Of a stretch of DNA of 33,715 nt, positions 25,701-32,543 are shown piece by piece. Every line of letters starts with the position of its first letter. Position 1 is the first letter of the stretch. Made by a program: the position numbers and the translations under genes. The stretch covers positions 8,531 through 42,245 of the forward strand of contig LIUG01000040.1 in NCBI GenBank assembly GCA_001462245.1, given 5' to 3'. This DNA comes from Candidatus Fibrimonas termitidis. GTDB taxonomy: Bacteria; Fibrobacterota; Fibrobacteria; Fibrobacterales; Fibrobacteraceae. The notes under the pieces are model-generated. The model was not told the DNA's origin. It did not search any database and was given only the letters and a program-made list of their open reading frames with translations.

Positions 25701-27607
25701 GCGAAATGGAACATGACTACGAAGAAAGCAGGCAGCGCAATGTGGTCAAAGTGTACATAGACGGCGAAGCGAACTATTTGAAGTTCAAAACAGAAATGGG
25801 CGCCCGCATAGCGAACAACATAAAAGGGCTTACGGAGGAGCAGAGCAACAAGCTCATACGTGCCGCAGGCAAAGCAAACCGTTTCATAGGCTCAATGGTG
25901 ACCAGCTACAGCCCCGCATTCATAGTGACCAACTTGGCAAGGGACTACCAGCACGCAATAGCGCAGAGCTTCGTTAATGACGGCCCTAAAAAGGCCGTAA
26001 AAGTTCTCAAAGACGTGCCTCTAGCACTTATCGGGCTTATAACAGCTGAGGCAATGGGAGTAAAGAACAAATGGAGCAGAGCGAGAGAGCTTTACTTTGC
26101 GAACGGCGGCAAGATAGGATATGTGCAAAGCTTGGACTACCGCCAGCTGGGGGACAAATTCATAGAGGAAATAAAAGACTTCAACCGCATGAATGTCAAC
26201 CCCAAAAAAATATTCCACAAAACGCTGGGATATATAGAGAACATCAACGGAGTAATTGAGAACTCCACACGCATAGCCTATTTCCAAGCACTTGTGGACG
26301 ATGGAATGTCTCCGGAAAAAGCGGCTCAGAAAGCCAGAGACCTCACCGTCAACTTCAACCGGAAAGGCGAATTTAAATGGATAAGCAGCTGGTGGATGTT
26401 CGGAAACGCTTCAATACAAGGCATCCAAAACGTGTTTTCCAAGTTCGCCGACAAAGACCCAGCCGTCCGCAAGCGGGCAATCGGGGGTGCTGCTGCCCTC
26501 ATGAGCGCAGGTGCGGCAATGGCCGTAATCAACCGTGCGCTGGCAGACGATGAGGACAACGGCAGAAACGGCTACGACAATATACCGGAATACGTGAAGC
26601 AAAACAACATGGTTATTGCCACCCGAACCAAAGACGGCAGAACAGCCTTTGAGACTATCCCAATGCCGCACGGCTTCAAAGCATTTTACAACGCCGGGCG
26701 TCTTATGATGGAAATGGCAAACAACGAGCATATAACCGCCTTGGATTTCACCTCCATGATGGCGAACAATATCCTCAACGAAATAAACCCATTCGGAGTG
26801 GACATAAGCCCGGACAAGCTGGACGAAGCTATAGTAGGTATAGTCACGCCAGCTGGGGCAAAGCCGTTTGCGGAATCAATCAAAAACACGGACTTCGCAG
26901 GAAGAAATATAAGACCGAAACCCTACGATGACACCAAGCCGGATTCGGAGCTTTATTTCAAAGGCGTCAACCCTCTGTTTCGCGGCATGGCCGGATATCT
27001 CAACGAGTGGACGGGCGGCAACAAGCGCAACCCCGGCTTGATAGATGTTTCACCCGAAACAATAGAACACATATTCAATGGCTACAGCGGCGGCATAGGT
27101 CGCATATTTCAGCAAACCACAGGCATAATCGTATCAAGAATGGAAGGCGAGGAAATCCAGCCTAGGCAACTGCCAGTTCTAAACCGCTTCCATGGCAGAA
27201 CAGACCCAAATGCAGACAGAGGCATATACAAGGAAATGCAAACCAAAAGCAAGCGGAAACACCTTGAATACATGGACTTGATAGAAAGCGGCGAAACCGA
27301 GGAAGCGGAAAAATTCCTTGAAGACAACTACGGCTTGATAATGTTCCATAAAATGTCAAGCAAAACCAAAGCCAAGCTAAGCAAAGCCAGCAAACAAGAG
27401 GAAAAGACAGGCGAAAAAATAGGCGATGGCAGCAAAACAGAATCGCAGCAGACCGCAAGCAAAGCCGTCAAAGCCTACGACAGAATTGAGAAGCTGGGTC
27501 AAGCACTAAAAAAAGCAGGAAGCCCGGAGCAAAAAAAGCGGCTCAAAGAAGAGATAGACAAAGCCATAAACAGCATGACAGAGGGCTTCCTAGAGCGGGA
27601 CAAATAA
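19742..27607 (+). CDS. Giant polyvalent phage protein
   Basis: A 2621-residue protein. In order: helical N-terminus with a Gly/Ala-rich hydrophobic stretch (about 338-375); zincin-like HESLH at 608-612 (HExxH metal site); a PBECR-like region at about 800-905 (RHIDERHG); an ADP-ribosyltransferase-like domain at about 1045-1215 (MYHGTSRGGFSEF, GSYFTENKDIAQSYT); a second ART-like domain at about 1310-1385 (YRAVPNDV, DWVTLSKKYAVNHG, WDGNDINEWGY); a MuF-C-like domain at about 1545-1680 (HIGYPGEILQQAGVP); and an LPD38-like region from about 1730 to 2400. Linkers of the form DVRFSL, DIRYSL and ETRFSL (about 988, 1212, 1381) separate the enzymes. Such proteins are carried in particles of short-tailed phages and delivered with the DNA to modify or cut host targets. 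Confidence 0.75.
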   Translation: MPSQYTIGEFAGKIRDTYPGAYDKYNDTLLVEKFVETYPVYRDRVIFDTPPIQPTPGQTWSQGFEQQLNTLPYSPVLDRSTIVTPPETKLETKPLDMNRFAKELASYQPAPASYTEMNKEQFEAQKQYQEQARLANRSPEQKAKDEAIENFENQYHEYIMAFNALTPEELKYNAPAKNPRTGKPTGGFKSHDYIPATQEQFAQMQAGRTNSVMPGNVWWPNKDKLKKVGNWEDIGAATEALSYGLSKPIREGLGLEDKNTPYKKGLMITQNYQAKDFAEELRAKRDRGETLNSEEAEFLEDSDKNIIESFWDGFKTLPELGKMLFTDKEFAKDFLNDMGGQLPAAMVTGAGIGGAVKAGGTAAVAAGRAALTAKQALKLRKIAQNMKFIEAFKDINTVKKIRNAMTNKPGWAALVKDISVENFSDSMIEALIESSWGSDFDLNAIANEMGEGFIIDALPQSAMHAFKRISERNKQDGRYVTKEEFDTTVGKGFDVANTVMAGGNRIPGMEGNLVLDTPGEQTIATALEEVAARGDRADIIREAARRRNTDATADEKFKIHNEPIVKNLTAEQAYNTNRAGMQEIPGYRDPQSNISHIGGTGNTGTMLHESLHGLEKRMFSDNATPQMKELGEELTDWVAQAQQWAEANNKPIPSEQELIAQTFTYRLGYDEPMADAVKDIPVPDALVSKMADALGEGKNGKILRGDKIEPTPGLEYLSGINSKKERYRRQFDPGYETPPPFSLAPKNAPSMNEARATVPENTRNRLGNIWDVAQKTEGKEADRKLISIGKVSNRLNKEASKVLGKEVKAAGQYIRLKDVRHIDERHGVGKETDPKQIPVTKETFTLIPDVLENFDEIQKGSETANRDSVKLTKHYSDGRVIIADAVLEDGNLTITSMFIKSPATVRPKNAETPSGSRLSNQRFQQSTLHEASPRFTELAAQQDDSNIQNSHEPESSKGKASTLNYSSAAQLKGEYRTNLATDNIENSPSDVRFSLANTAGVPESHKDNAKATERAKELWEQKGTDSPFFKRWFGDSKVVDENGKPKVMYHGTSRGGFSEFNTYGSQYGLFGQGSYFTENKDIAQSYTNKGKGNNKQVYGVYLSIKNPLDMDAKATPEFAARFEELGVDYKDGMTNEDVYRQIEDYYGDEQYPKWEAAEAIQDGISAAGYDGITHIGGRKEGSTKHRVYIAFNPEQIKSATDNTGAFDGTNPDIRYSLAEVAEKQDFRDEHGAPTMEWDTLKEALEEGGSTNLSEVARGKHNQPKDYFDTMSRGGGPRGFMYDTPEGWQSLAAIKRIERLIAEGKNRKKLTAKVYRAVPNDVKTDELIHHDWVTLSKKYAVNHGESRFGEGEYKIIEQDVPIRYLWWDGNDINEWGYDPSNETRFSLTPKQKAESQNAPEYRVYNAVRNFLAKNGAVDTIDEAYLKYDKTLAKDKRLSKGGQSRGFHAELDKLAETLSEDPDIAHLIGDGLHAGEKAVEIASNWERLTDEQKAAKGRAARDGDSRTDEDLEAERRQWETSEEGRRAVNDEFNEELQRQIDGTLPEGHIYHIGYPGEILQQAGVPDLPIELSADRLAYKADKNNRHPFNISEIKDLPNAVNDPIAVFAYGDKTKAVNVITEIEKDGKNFLVGIALNPQVKGEKLNINSIRTVFPKDIPEWKNWIDQGKATYINKEKVKRFEANPRTPEDVTTNPTNEYNKFSEQKQEKSAESEKKGESTINSQDKETWMDTFARKVQDAFRDLKALNDIVKNKNHDAYRALDLMHGKTDYAARQMTDRFWTPIAKIISEHKLDINKVNDYLYALVAPEVNEYVRSQDPNTQDGSGVSDAKAAATIKEIEALPASKKKAFEAIAKLNRDMNKWRMDMLVEKGMWSQEKADRLAELYPNYVPLRGLSEETEAAMGITDSNRLLRSMVPKGVQVKADNKARKGRKTKADNVLAQNFAVTLDAIINAERNTAMQELWKMAEANPDPKFWELNPYYERRKNAKGEMEHDYEESRQRNVVKVYIDGEANYLKFKTEMGARIANNIKGLTEEQSNKLIRAAGKANRFIGSMVTSYSPAFIVTNLARDYQHAIAQSFVNDGPKKAVKVLKDVPLALIGLITAEAMGVKNKWSRARELYFANGGKIGYVQSLDYRQLGDKFIEEIKDFNRMNVNPKKIFHKTLGYIENINGVIENSTRIAYFQALVDDGMSPEKAAQKARDLTVNFNRKGEFKWISSWWMFGNASIQGIQNVFSKFADKDPAVRKRAIGGAAALMSAGAAMAVINRALADDEDNGRNGYDNIPEYVKQNNMVIATRTKDGRTAFETIPMPHGFKAFYNAGRLMMEMANNEHITALDFTSMMANNILNEINPFGVDISPDKLDEAIVGIVTPAGAKPFAESIKNTDFAGRNIRPKPYDDTKPDSELYFKGVNPLFRGMAGYLNEWTGGNKRNPGLIDVSPETIEHIFNGYSGGIGRIFQQTTGIIVSRMEGEEIQPRQLPVLNRFHGRTDPNADRGIYKEMQTKSKRKHLEYMDLIESGETEEAEKFLEDNYGLIMFHKMSSKTKAKLSKASKQEEKTGEKIGDGSKTESQQTASKAVKAYDRIEKLGQALKKAGSPEQKKRLKEEIDKAINSMTEGFLERDK

Positions 27608-27616
27608 CTTTTTGCT

Positions 27617-27883
27617 CTATCTGTCAAGCCTCGTATCAATATATTCCTTGTCTTCCCTTTTGAGGTAGCCGTTTTTTTCAAGGGTGAATGTGAGGGCTTC
27701 TATGGTGTTGTTCAAGTGCGCGAAGTCGTTGGATTTTAGCTGTGCGTGGAACTCTTTGTTGTTTTCTCTTATCATGTGCCTAACCTTGCCTTTAAGTGAT
27801 ACGTAAAGGAAATACCCGAATGCCATAATAACAAGCATTCTAACGTTCTCGGCATTGAAAATCAAATCCACAGTGCTTTCCAT
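27617..27883 (-). CDS. Small membrane protein with charged C-terminal helix
   Basis: An 88-residue protein with a membrane segment at about residues 15-30 (VRMLVIMAFGYFLYVSL), a basic turn (KGKVRH) and a charged helical tail ending in DTRLDR. The layout is that of the 141-residue protein at 8650 (membrane anchor, then coiled coil), which suggests a phage membrane protein such as a holin. GGAGG lies 7 bases before the ATG. Unlike the virion genes it has a host-type promoter core. It converges on the polyvalent gene with a 9-base gap. Confidence 0.6.
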   Translation of the reverse strand: MESTVDLIFNAENVRMLVIMAFGYFLYVSLKGKVRHMIRENNKEFHAQLKSNDFAHLNNTIEALTFTLEKNGYLKREDKEYIDTRLDR

Positions 27884-27901
27884 AAACAGCCTCCATTAAC
27901 A

Positions 27902-27929
27902 AATATAGAAAAAATTACAAGAAATCCAA
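27902..27929 (-). promoter_or_regulatory. Host-type promoter before 27883
   Basis: Minus-strand TTGGAT (27924-27929), 16 bases, TATATT (27902-27907) within TTTCTATATTTG. The same core occurs at 78-107. It points to the membrane-protein gene. Confidence 0.5.
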
Positions 27930-27980
27930 TTGCAAAATCGCTAGCATTCGCACAATTTTTGCACATTTTCACTTTTGCGT

Positions 27981-28019
27981 TTCTTCGTAAACCTTTATAA
28001 TACAACGACTTACGAAGAA
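27981..28019. repeat. Perfect 10-bp inverted repeat beside the tRNA
   Basis: TTCTTCGTAA (27981-27990) and TTACGAAGAA (28010-28019) pair perfectly around a 19-base loop. On the tRNA strand it begins 7 bases after the tRNA 3' end. No T-run follows, so it is not a classic terminator; an integration-site element or a processing hairpin is possible. Confidence 0.6.
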
Positions 28020-28026
28020 CCTTAAC

Positions 28027-28099
28027 TACCCCCACCAAGAGTCGAACTTGGGTAACAGGTTTAGGAAACCTGTGCTCTATCCAGTTGAGCTATAGGGGC
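28027..28099 (-). tRNA. tRNA-Arg (anticodon CCU)
   Basis: On the minus strand the 73 bases fold into a full cloverleaf: acceptor GCCCCTA / TGGGGGT (with a G-U first pair), TAGCTC before the D arm, anticodon stem CAGGT/ACCTG with loop TTCCTAA (anticodon CCT, reading AGG), and T arm CCAAG-TTCGACT-CTTGG. CCA is not encoded. The 3' end faces the phage element, the usual geometry for integration into a tRNA gene. It starts 5 bases after the stop of the basic-protein gene and may be transcribed with it. Confidence 0.9.
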
Positions 28100-28104
28100 G
28101 ATTG

Positions 28105-28359
28105 TCATTTAGCGGCGGACTTTGATTTTGAAGCGGGCTTTGGTTTTGCTACCGCTGCGGCGAATTTTTCGGAAGAACGCTGAACAGCGGGGTTGTTTCT
28201 CGCTTCTTTTACCATTTTCTTCTGCTTTTCTTCGCTCTCGCGTTTCACGTTCTCCAGTTTTTTACCGAGCAAATCACCAAGAGTTACGCCTTGAGGAGCA
28301 GGCACGGCAACCTTTTTCTTGCCTTTGTGAGAACGATCATGTTTTTTTTTCTCTGCCAT
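28105..28359 (-). CDS. Small Lys-rich basic protein
   Basis: An 84-residue very basic protein: N-terminus MAEKKKHDRSHKGKKKV, a short motif VTLGDLLGKKLENVKRE, then a Lys/Ala/Pro tail (KPKPASKSKSAAK). Composition suggests nucleic-acid binding or an unstructured ribosome-associated protein; I recognise no family. GAGAGG lies before the ATG. It is transcribed away from orn and just upstream of the tRNA. Confidence 0.6.
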   Translation of the reverse strand: MAEKKKHDRSHKGKKKVAVPAPQGVTLGDLLGKKLENVKRESEEKQKKMVKEARNNPAVQRSSEKFAAAVAKPKPASKSKSAAK

Positions 28360-28406
28360 TTCAACCTCTCTTGCTAAATTTCACGGGGATAAATCTAGTA
28401 AAAAAA

Positions 28407-28416
28407 TTTCTAAATT
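28407..28416 (+). promoter_or_regulatory. Host-type promoter core before orn
   Basis: TTTCTAAATT, 7 bases before the ATG of orn; the same ten bases occur before pckG (33256-33265) and resemble TTTCTATATTTG elsewhere. With so short a distance the orn message would have almost no leader. No Shine-Dalgarno sequence is visible. Confidence 0.4.
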
Positions 28417-28423
28417 CAAGCCA

Positions 28424-28975
28424 ATGAGTAAAACTTCTCCAAATTTGGTCTGGATAGACCTCGAAATGACAGGTTTAGACCCGGATAATTGCGTTATTCT
28501 GGAAATCGCTACCATAATAACAGACCCACAGCTCAGAATTCTGGCAGAAGGACCGGTACTTGCGATAAGGCAAGGCGATGAAATTTTAAATTCAATGGAC
28601 AAATGGAACAGTAGCCACCACTCCAAGAGCGGTTTGATAGGGAGGGTAAAAAATTCCCCGTATAATCTGACCACCGCAGAAGAAATGACCCTCAATTTTA
28701 TAAAAGGCTATACCGAAAAAGGCAAAAATCCGCTTTGCGGGAACTCTATAGGGCAAGATCGCCGCTTTTTAATCAGACACATGCCGAAAATCGAGGCTTG
28801 GCTAAACTATAGAAACATAGATGTAAGCTCCATAAAAGAACTCGCATACAGATGGTATCCTAAATTGCCCAAATTCAAAAAGAAAGAAAACCACCGCGCC
28901 TTTGATGATATCAAGGAGAGTATCACTGAACTTATGTATTACAGGAACAGGATTTTTGTGCCGGAGTTGCAGTAG
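28424..28975 (+). CDS. orn: Oligoribonuclease
   Basis: A 183-residue DEDDh 3'-5' exonuclease that degrades very short RNAs (diribonucleotides, including the products of cyclic-di-GMP breakdown) to mononucleotides. Exo I is WIDLEMTGLD (residues 10-19, with D and E ligands), exo II is CGNSIGQDRRFLIRHMPK, and exo III is HRAFDD with its catalytic His. Length equals that of E. coli Orn. It heads a rightward operon with ispD, the DUF4954 gene and rpe. One of the most certain calls in the window. Confidence 0.92.
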   Translation: MSKTSPNLVWIDLEMTGLDPDNCVILEIATIITDPQLRILAEGPVLAIRQGDEILNSMDKWNSSHHSKSGLIGRVKNSPYNLTTAEEMTLNFIKGYTEKGKNPLCGNSIGQDRRFLIRHMPKIEAWLNYRNIDVSSIKELAYRWYPKLPKFKKKENHRAFDDIKESITELMYYRNRIFVPELQ

Positions 28976-28982
28976 CGGCTAT

Positions 28983-29648
28983 ATGCAAATCGGAGCAGTG
29001 ATAACAGCCGGAGGTTTGGGTAAACGGATGGGGGGTGAAATTCCCAAGCAGTTGACCAAGCTACACGGGAAGGCTATGTGGCGGCACAGCGCTGAAACTT
29101 TTTTGAATAACAAGGGAATAAAGGCGGTTGTTTTAACTGTTCCGGAAGAATGGAAAAGTCATTTTGTTGAAGAAGCCAAAGATTTATCGCTTATTATTGC
29201 AGTTGGCGGCAAGGAGCGATGGCTATCGGTTAAAAACGGGATTGAAGCTTTGCCGGAGGGCATTAGCCACGTGATGGTGCACGATGCAGCCCGTCCGTTT
29301 GTGAGCGATGATATAATAAACTCGGTTGCGAAAGCTCTTGAAAAAGATTGCTGCATGGTTGCAAAGCCGGTTTTTGACACGGTTAAAATAACAGAAAACG
29401 GATTTGTGAAGAGTACCCTTGACCGCAAAGTTGTGTGGCTCGCTCAAACTCCGCAAGCCGCCCCTGTAAGCTTGCTAAACGAACTTTACAGAAAAATGAA
29501 AGATTTTCCCGATTTTTGCCCCACGGACGAGGCCTCAATTTTTGAAAGATTCGGCATACCTGTAAAAATAGTTGAGGGAAATGCAAAAAACGACAAAATA
29601 ACAACAAAGGAAGATTTGGAGCAAGCTATATGGTCAAACGTCCCTTGA
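28983..29648 (+). CDS. ispD: 2-C-methyl-D-erythritol 4-phosphate cytidylyltransferase
   Basis: A 221-residue enzyme that couples CTP to methylerythritol phosphate in the non-mevalonate isoprenoid pathway. ITAGGLGKRMGGEIPKQL near the start is the CTP-binding loop with the conserved Lys, VHDAARPFV is the metal/substrate motif, and TPQA is also typical. A little shorter than the E. coli enzyme (236). The ATG 7 bases after the orn stop is chosen; a longer frame reaches back into orn but lacks family similarity. Its 3' end overlaps the start of the next gene by 19 bases. Confidence 0.92.
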   Translation: MQIGAVITAGGLGKRMGGEIPKQLTKLHGKAMWRHSAETFLNNKGIKAVVLTVPEEWKSHFVEEAKDLSLIIAVGGKERWLSVKNGIEALPEGISHVMVHDAARPFVSDDIINSVAKALEKDCCMVAKPVFDTVKITENGFVKSTLDRKVVWLAQTPQAAPVSLLNELYRKMKDFPDFCPTDEASIFERFGIPVKIVEGNAKNDKITTKEDLEQAIWSNVP

Positions 29649-30997
29649 TGCAAAAGGAAATAGATGAGCTTAAAGCCGCCGGAAATACCTGCGACAATTG
29701 GAACAATATAAGGGTTTTGCAGAATTTCACAACCAATAATATCAAAAATTCAAAATTCACCGGCAAAATAAAGCTATATGGTTTTTCCGGCAAAACGCTT
29801 GTTTACAAGGGTGTTGAATTTCAAACGGGGATTTTCAATTCGTGGATAAACGAAAGCGTTATAGAAGATGCCTGCATTTATGATGTTAAACTCTTTTCAA
29901 ATTCCGTGGCCTGCGATGATGCCTTGATTTTCAATGCCGGTTCAATTACCTGCGATAAGGATATGTCTCTAATAAGAATTGGTACGGAAATGGGGCACCG
30001 TATTTTGAAAAGGCAATTCAGCGAAAAAGAGAGAACCGTTATCGGCAGGGGTGCCAGAGTTTGCAATATAAGCTCGCTTGAAGATTCGCATTTGGGTGAT
30101 TCTGTTTGCGTTGAAAACGGGGCCTTAGCGAGGGACTGCATATTTGAAAATAACAGTGTTGCAACGGATAATGCTATTGTAAAATCATCTTATATAGGTT
30201 CGTTTTCGCATATAGGCGAGGCGGAGGTTAGCAGTTCTCTTATCGGGCCGCTTGTGCAAATTCATCATCACTGTTTGCTGATTTCTGCGTTGTGGGCAGA
30301 GGGCAGAGGCAATGTGGGCTATGGAGCGAATGTGGGGAGCAACCACACGGGCAGGATGCCGGACCAGGAGATTACCCCCGGTTTGGGTCAATTTTTCGGG
30401 CTTGGGTGCAGTGTAAAATTTCCGGCTAATTTTACCGAAGCCCCTTTTACCATGATTGCAACCGGAGTTGTTTGCGAGTCGCAGAGATTGAAATTTCCCT
30501 TCAGTCTGATAAAAAACGGCGAGGGGTTTGCAGGTTTGAACGAGGTAATCCCCGGTTGGGTTTACAGCAAAAATATTTATGGGGTTTACAGAAGTATTTA
30601 TAAGTGGGATAAAAGAAGCGGCACAAAAAGCAACATGGATTTGCTCTTTTCAAAACTCGTGCTGAATTCGGTTATTTATGCTTGCGATACTTTAAAGGAA
30701 TTTTTACTCGGCAAAAGCACTTTGCCTTTTACGGCAAATGAGGAAGATATTCACGGCCTTGGCAGCAACTTTGTTAAGATTGAAAATGTGGGAAAAATAA
30801 TAGAAGCTTACGAATTGTACATGGAAGATTGCAATTTTTATCAAAAGAATAAGAAATTGAACCCCTCCGTGATTTCACGCATTGAAAAAAATTTGGAAAG
30901 GGACTACGAGCGCGGGCAAAAAATCTTTGATGATTACATGGATTTTCATCCCAAAGATGAGGAATTTCTAGATTACCTCAATGATTATTGCACCTAG
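29630..30997 (+). CDS. DUF4954 protein, left-handed beta-helix type
   Basis: A 455-residue protein of the DUF4954 family, known mainly from Fibrobacteres, Bacteroidetes and Spirochaetes. Regular short strands with hydrophobic hexapeptide spacing (for example around VIGRGARVCNISSLEDSHLGDSVCVENGA and SSYIGSFSHIGEAEVSSSLIGP) show a left-handed beta-helix as in sugar-nucleotide acyl- and nucleotidyltransferases. Family function is not established. Two starts are possible: ATG 29630 with GGAG 8 bases upstream, or ATG 29648, which overlaps the ispD stop (TGATG). I use the first. Its 3' end overlaps rpe by 17 bases. Confidence 0.8.
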   Translation: MVKRPLMQKEIDELKAAGNTCDNWNNIRVLQNFTTNNIKNSKFTGKIKLYGFSGKTLVYKGVEFQTGIFNSWINESVIEDACIYDVKLFSNSVACDDALIFNAGSITCDKDMSLIRIGTEMGHRILKRQFSEKERTVIGRGARVCNISSLEDSHLGDSVCVENGALARDCIFENNSVATDNAIVKSSYIGSFSHIGEAEVSSSLIGPLVQIHHHCLLISALWAEGRGNVGYGANVGSNHTGRMPDQEITPGLGQFFGLGCSVKFPANFTEAPFTMIATGVVCESQRLKFPFSLIKNGEGFAGLNEVIPGWVYSKNIYGVYRSIYKWDKRSGTKSNMDLLFSKLVLNSVIYACDTLKEFLLGKSTLPFTANEEDIHGLGSNFVKIENVGKIIEAYELYMEDCNFYQKNKKLNPSVISRIEKNLERDYERGQKIFDDYMDFHPKDEEFLDYLNDYCT

Positions 30998-31631
30998 TGT
31001 TTTAAATGCGAATTTTCTCAACTTGGAAGCAGACATAAAAGCCACCGAGAAAGGCGGCGCAAATTGGGTTCATTTAGACATAATGGATGGAAGTTTTGTC
31101 CCGAATATTTCTTTTGGCCCGGGAATTGCACAGCAAATCCGCAAGTGCACAAAGCTGCCTTTGGATTGCCATTTGATGATAGAACGCCCGGAACTGCATA
31201 TTGAAGCTTTTGCACAGGCTGGCGTTGATTATATAACTGTCCATGCCGAAGCGACAAGGCATTTGGATCGTTTATTGAATAAGATTAAGGAACTTGGCTG
31301 CAAGGCTGGAGTTTGCATAAATCCGGCCACACCGTTAGAGTCCATAACAGATGTTCTGGACTTGGCAGACATGGTTTTGGTAATGAGCGTGAACCCAGGC
31401 TTTGGCGGTCAATCCCTTATCCCCTATTGCTTGGACAAGGTCAGCCGTTTACGCTCCATGAAAGCGAATTTGCAAATAGAGATAGACGGCGGAATAAATC
31501 TGGAAACTCTGCCATTGGCCAAAAAAGCCGGCGCAAACATCTTTGTAATAGGTTCAGCCATTTTCAGCGCAGAAAACATTGAAGAGGAAACGGCTCGTTT
31601 TAGAGTAAAAGAAAGAAATAAAAAGTCATAA
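30981..31631 (+). CDS. rpe: Ribulose-phosphate 3-epimerase
   Basis: A 216-residue TIM-barrel enzyme that interconverts ribulose 5-phosphate and xylulose 5-phosphate in the pentose phosphate pathway. Motifs in order: IAPSVLNANF, HLDIMDGSFVPNISFGP (metal His/Asp), CHLMIE, VMSVNPGFGGQ, IEIDGGIN and GSAIF (phosphate site). Length is normal. It ends the orn-ispD-DUF4954-rpe operon; the following 62 bases contain nothing I can identify. Confidence 0.92.
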   Translation: MIIAPSVLNANFLNLEADIKATEKGGANWVHLDIMDGSFVPNISFGPGIAQQIRKCTKLPLDCHLMIERPELHIEAFAQAGVDYITVHAEATRHLDRLLNKIKELGCKAGVCINPATPLESITDVLDLADMVLVMSVNPGFGGQSLIPYCLDKVSRLRSMKANLQIEIDGGINLETLPLAKKAGANIFVIGSAIFSAENIEEETARFRVKERNKKS

Positions 31632-31693
31632 GTCGTTGATAAATAATAGGTTATCGGCGTATTGCTGCTCTTTTTGGAATGGGCATAGGAGAG

Positions 31694-31926
31694 TTAAACG
31701 GTGTATTTTCCCTTTTCTGTGTCTGTAAATGATTTTGAAGAACAGATAGCGGAAATTATTGATTTTTTGACTTTTTCGGGAATTTCACCAAGCACCTCTA
31801 CCTTACCTGCTGCGTAATCTTTTCTAAAATAATGCGGTGATCAACATCAGAACCAAGAGGGTAATTTCCCTTGAAGGCTTTCCATTTCTCAATCTCAAAT
31901 AAGCTATCGGGAAATATGATAGGCAT
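31694..31926 (-). pseudogene. Disrupted small gene downstream of the Panacea gene
   Basis: From the ATG at 31926 one frame reads MPIIFPDSLFEIEKWKAFKG, then GSDVDHRIILEKITQQVR and a stop at 31798-31800. A second frame across the same region, open from about 31838 on, reads PHYFRKDYAAGKVEVLGEIP, then KVKKSIISAICSSKSF to a stop at 31694-31696. Both pieces look coding, and the change of frame falls near the GTTGATCACC stretch, so this is most simply one ~77-residue protein broken by a frameshift. It overlaps the 3' end of the Panacea gene by 23 bases, the spacing of a toxin-antitoxin pair. A sequencing error is possible. Family unknown. Confidence 0.5.
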
Positions 31927-32488
31927 TGTAATGCTCTTTTCTCAAAAAGAGATATTCCTCATCGTCTTTGAATGGGTCGTTTTCTATATGAAATTTCTTG
32001 AAGCAATCTTTATCCGTAGGATCATCAAAAAAATCTCTCATGTCCATTTGTATTCTATTGGCTGTGGCTAAATCTGCCTCGTGTTTTTTCCATTCCGGGT
32101 AACAATGCGTAATATCGCTCAGTTCAAAACTTTTATAGTTCCCAAATTCCTTCAATGCAAAATCAAGGGCTTCTCTAAAACTTTCCGACAATTCGTCCTC
32201 ATCCTGCTTTTCTATAGACACATAAATTTCACTCAACGGTCTAACGGCGGAATATCGGCTATTTTTCAATAAATCCCAAGTAAAAGAAGCTACGGGACCG
32301 TGCTTCATAGCAAAATATATGTCATCTGTGGCTGTTATTCCAAAATGCCGCAGATGGTAGCGATCTGCAAAGAATATCATCTTAAGCAAGTACATTATGC
32401 TATTCCTGTCTTTATTGCTGATAGGCGCCCTGCTTTGGGTATAATACAAAGCCTGCAATATCTTGCGGATAGGGGCTGGATTCTTCAT
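31904..32488 (-). CDS. Panacea-domain (DUF4065) protein, antitoxin-like
   Basis: A 194-residue protein. The core SIMYLLKMIFFADRYHLRHFG, followed by TATDDIYFAMKHGPVASFTW, is the hallmark of the Panacea/DUF4065 domain, found as the antitoxin of many toxin-antitoxin pairs and in SocA-type adaptor proteins. The C-terminal half is acidic and helical. The ATG at 32488 is chosen because GAGG lies upstream and the family similarity begins there; an upstream in-frame extension is Lys/Met-rich low-complexity sequence in the shadow of the neighbouring gene. It sits 55 bases after the 217-residue gene and overlaps the disrupted gene downstream. Confidence 0.75.
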   Translation of the reverse strand: MKNPAPIRKILQALYYTQSRAPISNKDRNSIMYLLKMIFFADRYHLRHFGITATDDIYFAMKHGPVASFTWDLLKNSRYSAVRPLSEIYVSIEKQDEDELSESFREALDFALKEFGNYKSFELSDITHCYPEWKKHEADLATANRIQMDMRDFFDDPTDKDCFKKFHIENDPFKDDEEYLFLRKEHYNAYHISR

Positions 32489-32543
32489 ATTCTTTTCCTC
32501 ACATCGGTAATATACAAAATCTGAAAAAACGGATATGATACCA

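Noticed and set aside
27981-28019. Inverted repeat as an intrinsic terminator for the tRNA.
   Set aside because: Stem is good but not GC-rich and has no T-run after it on either strand.
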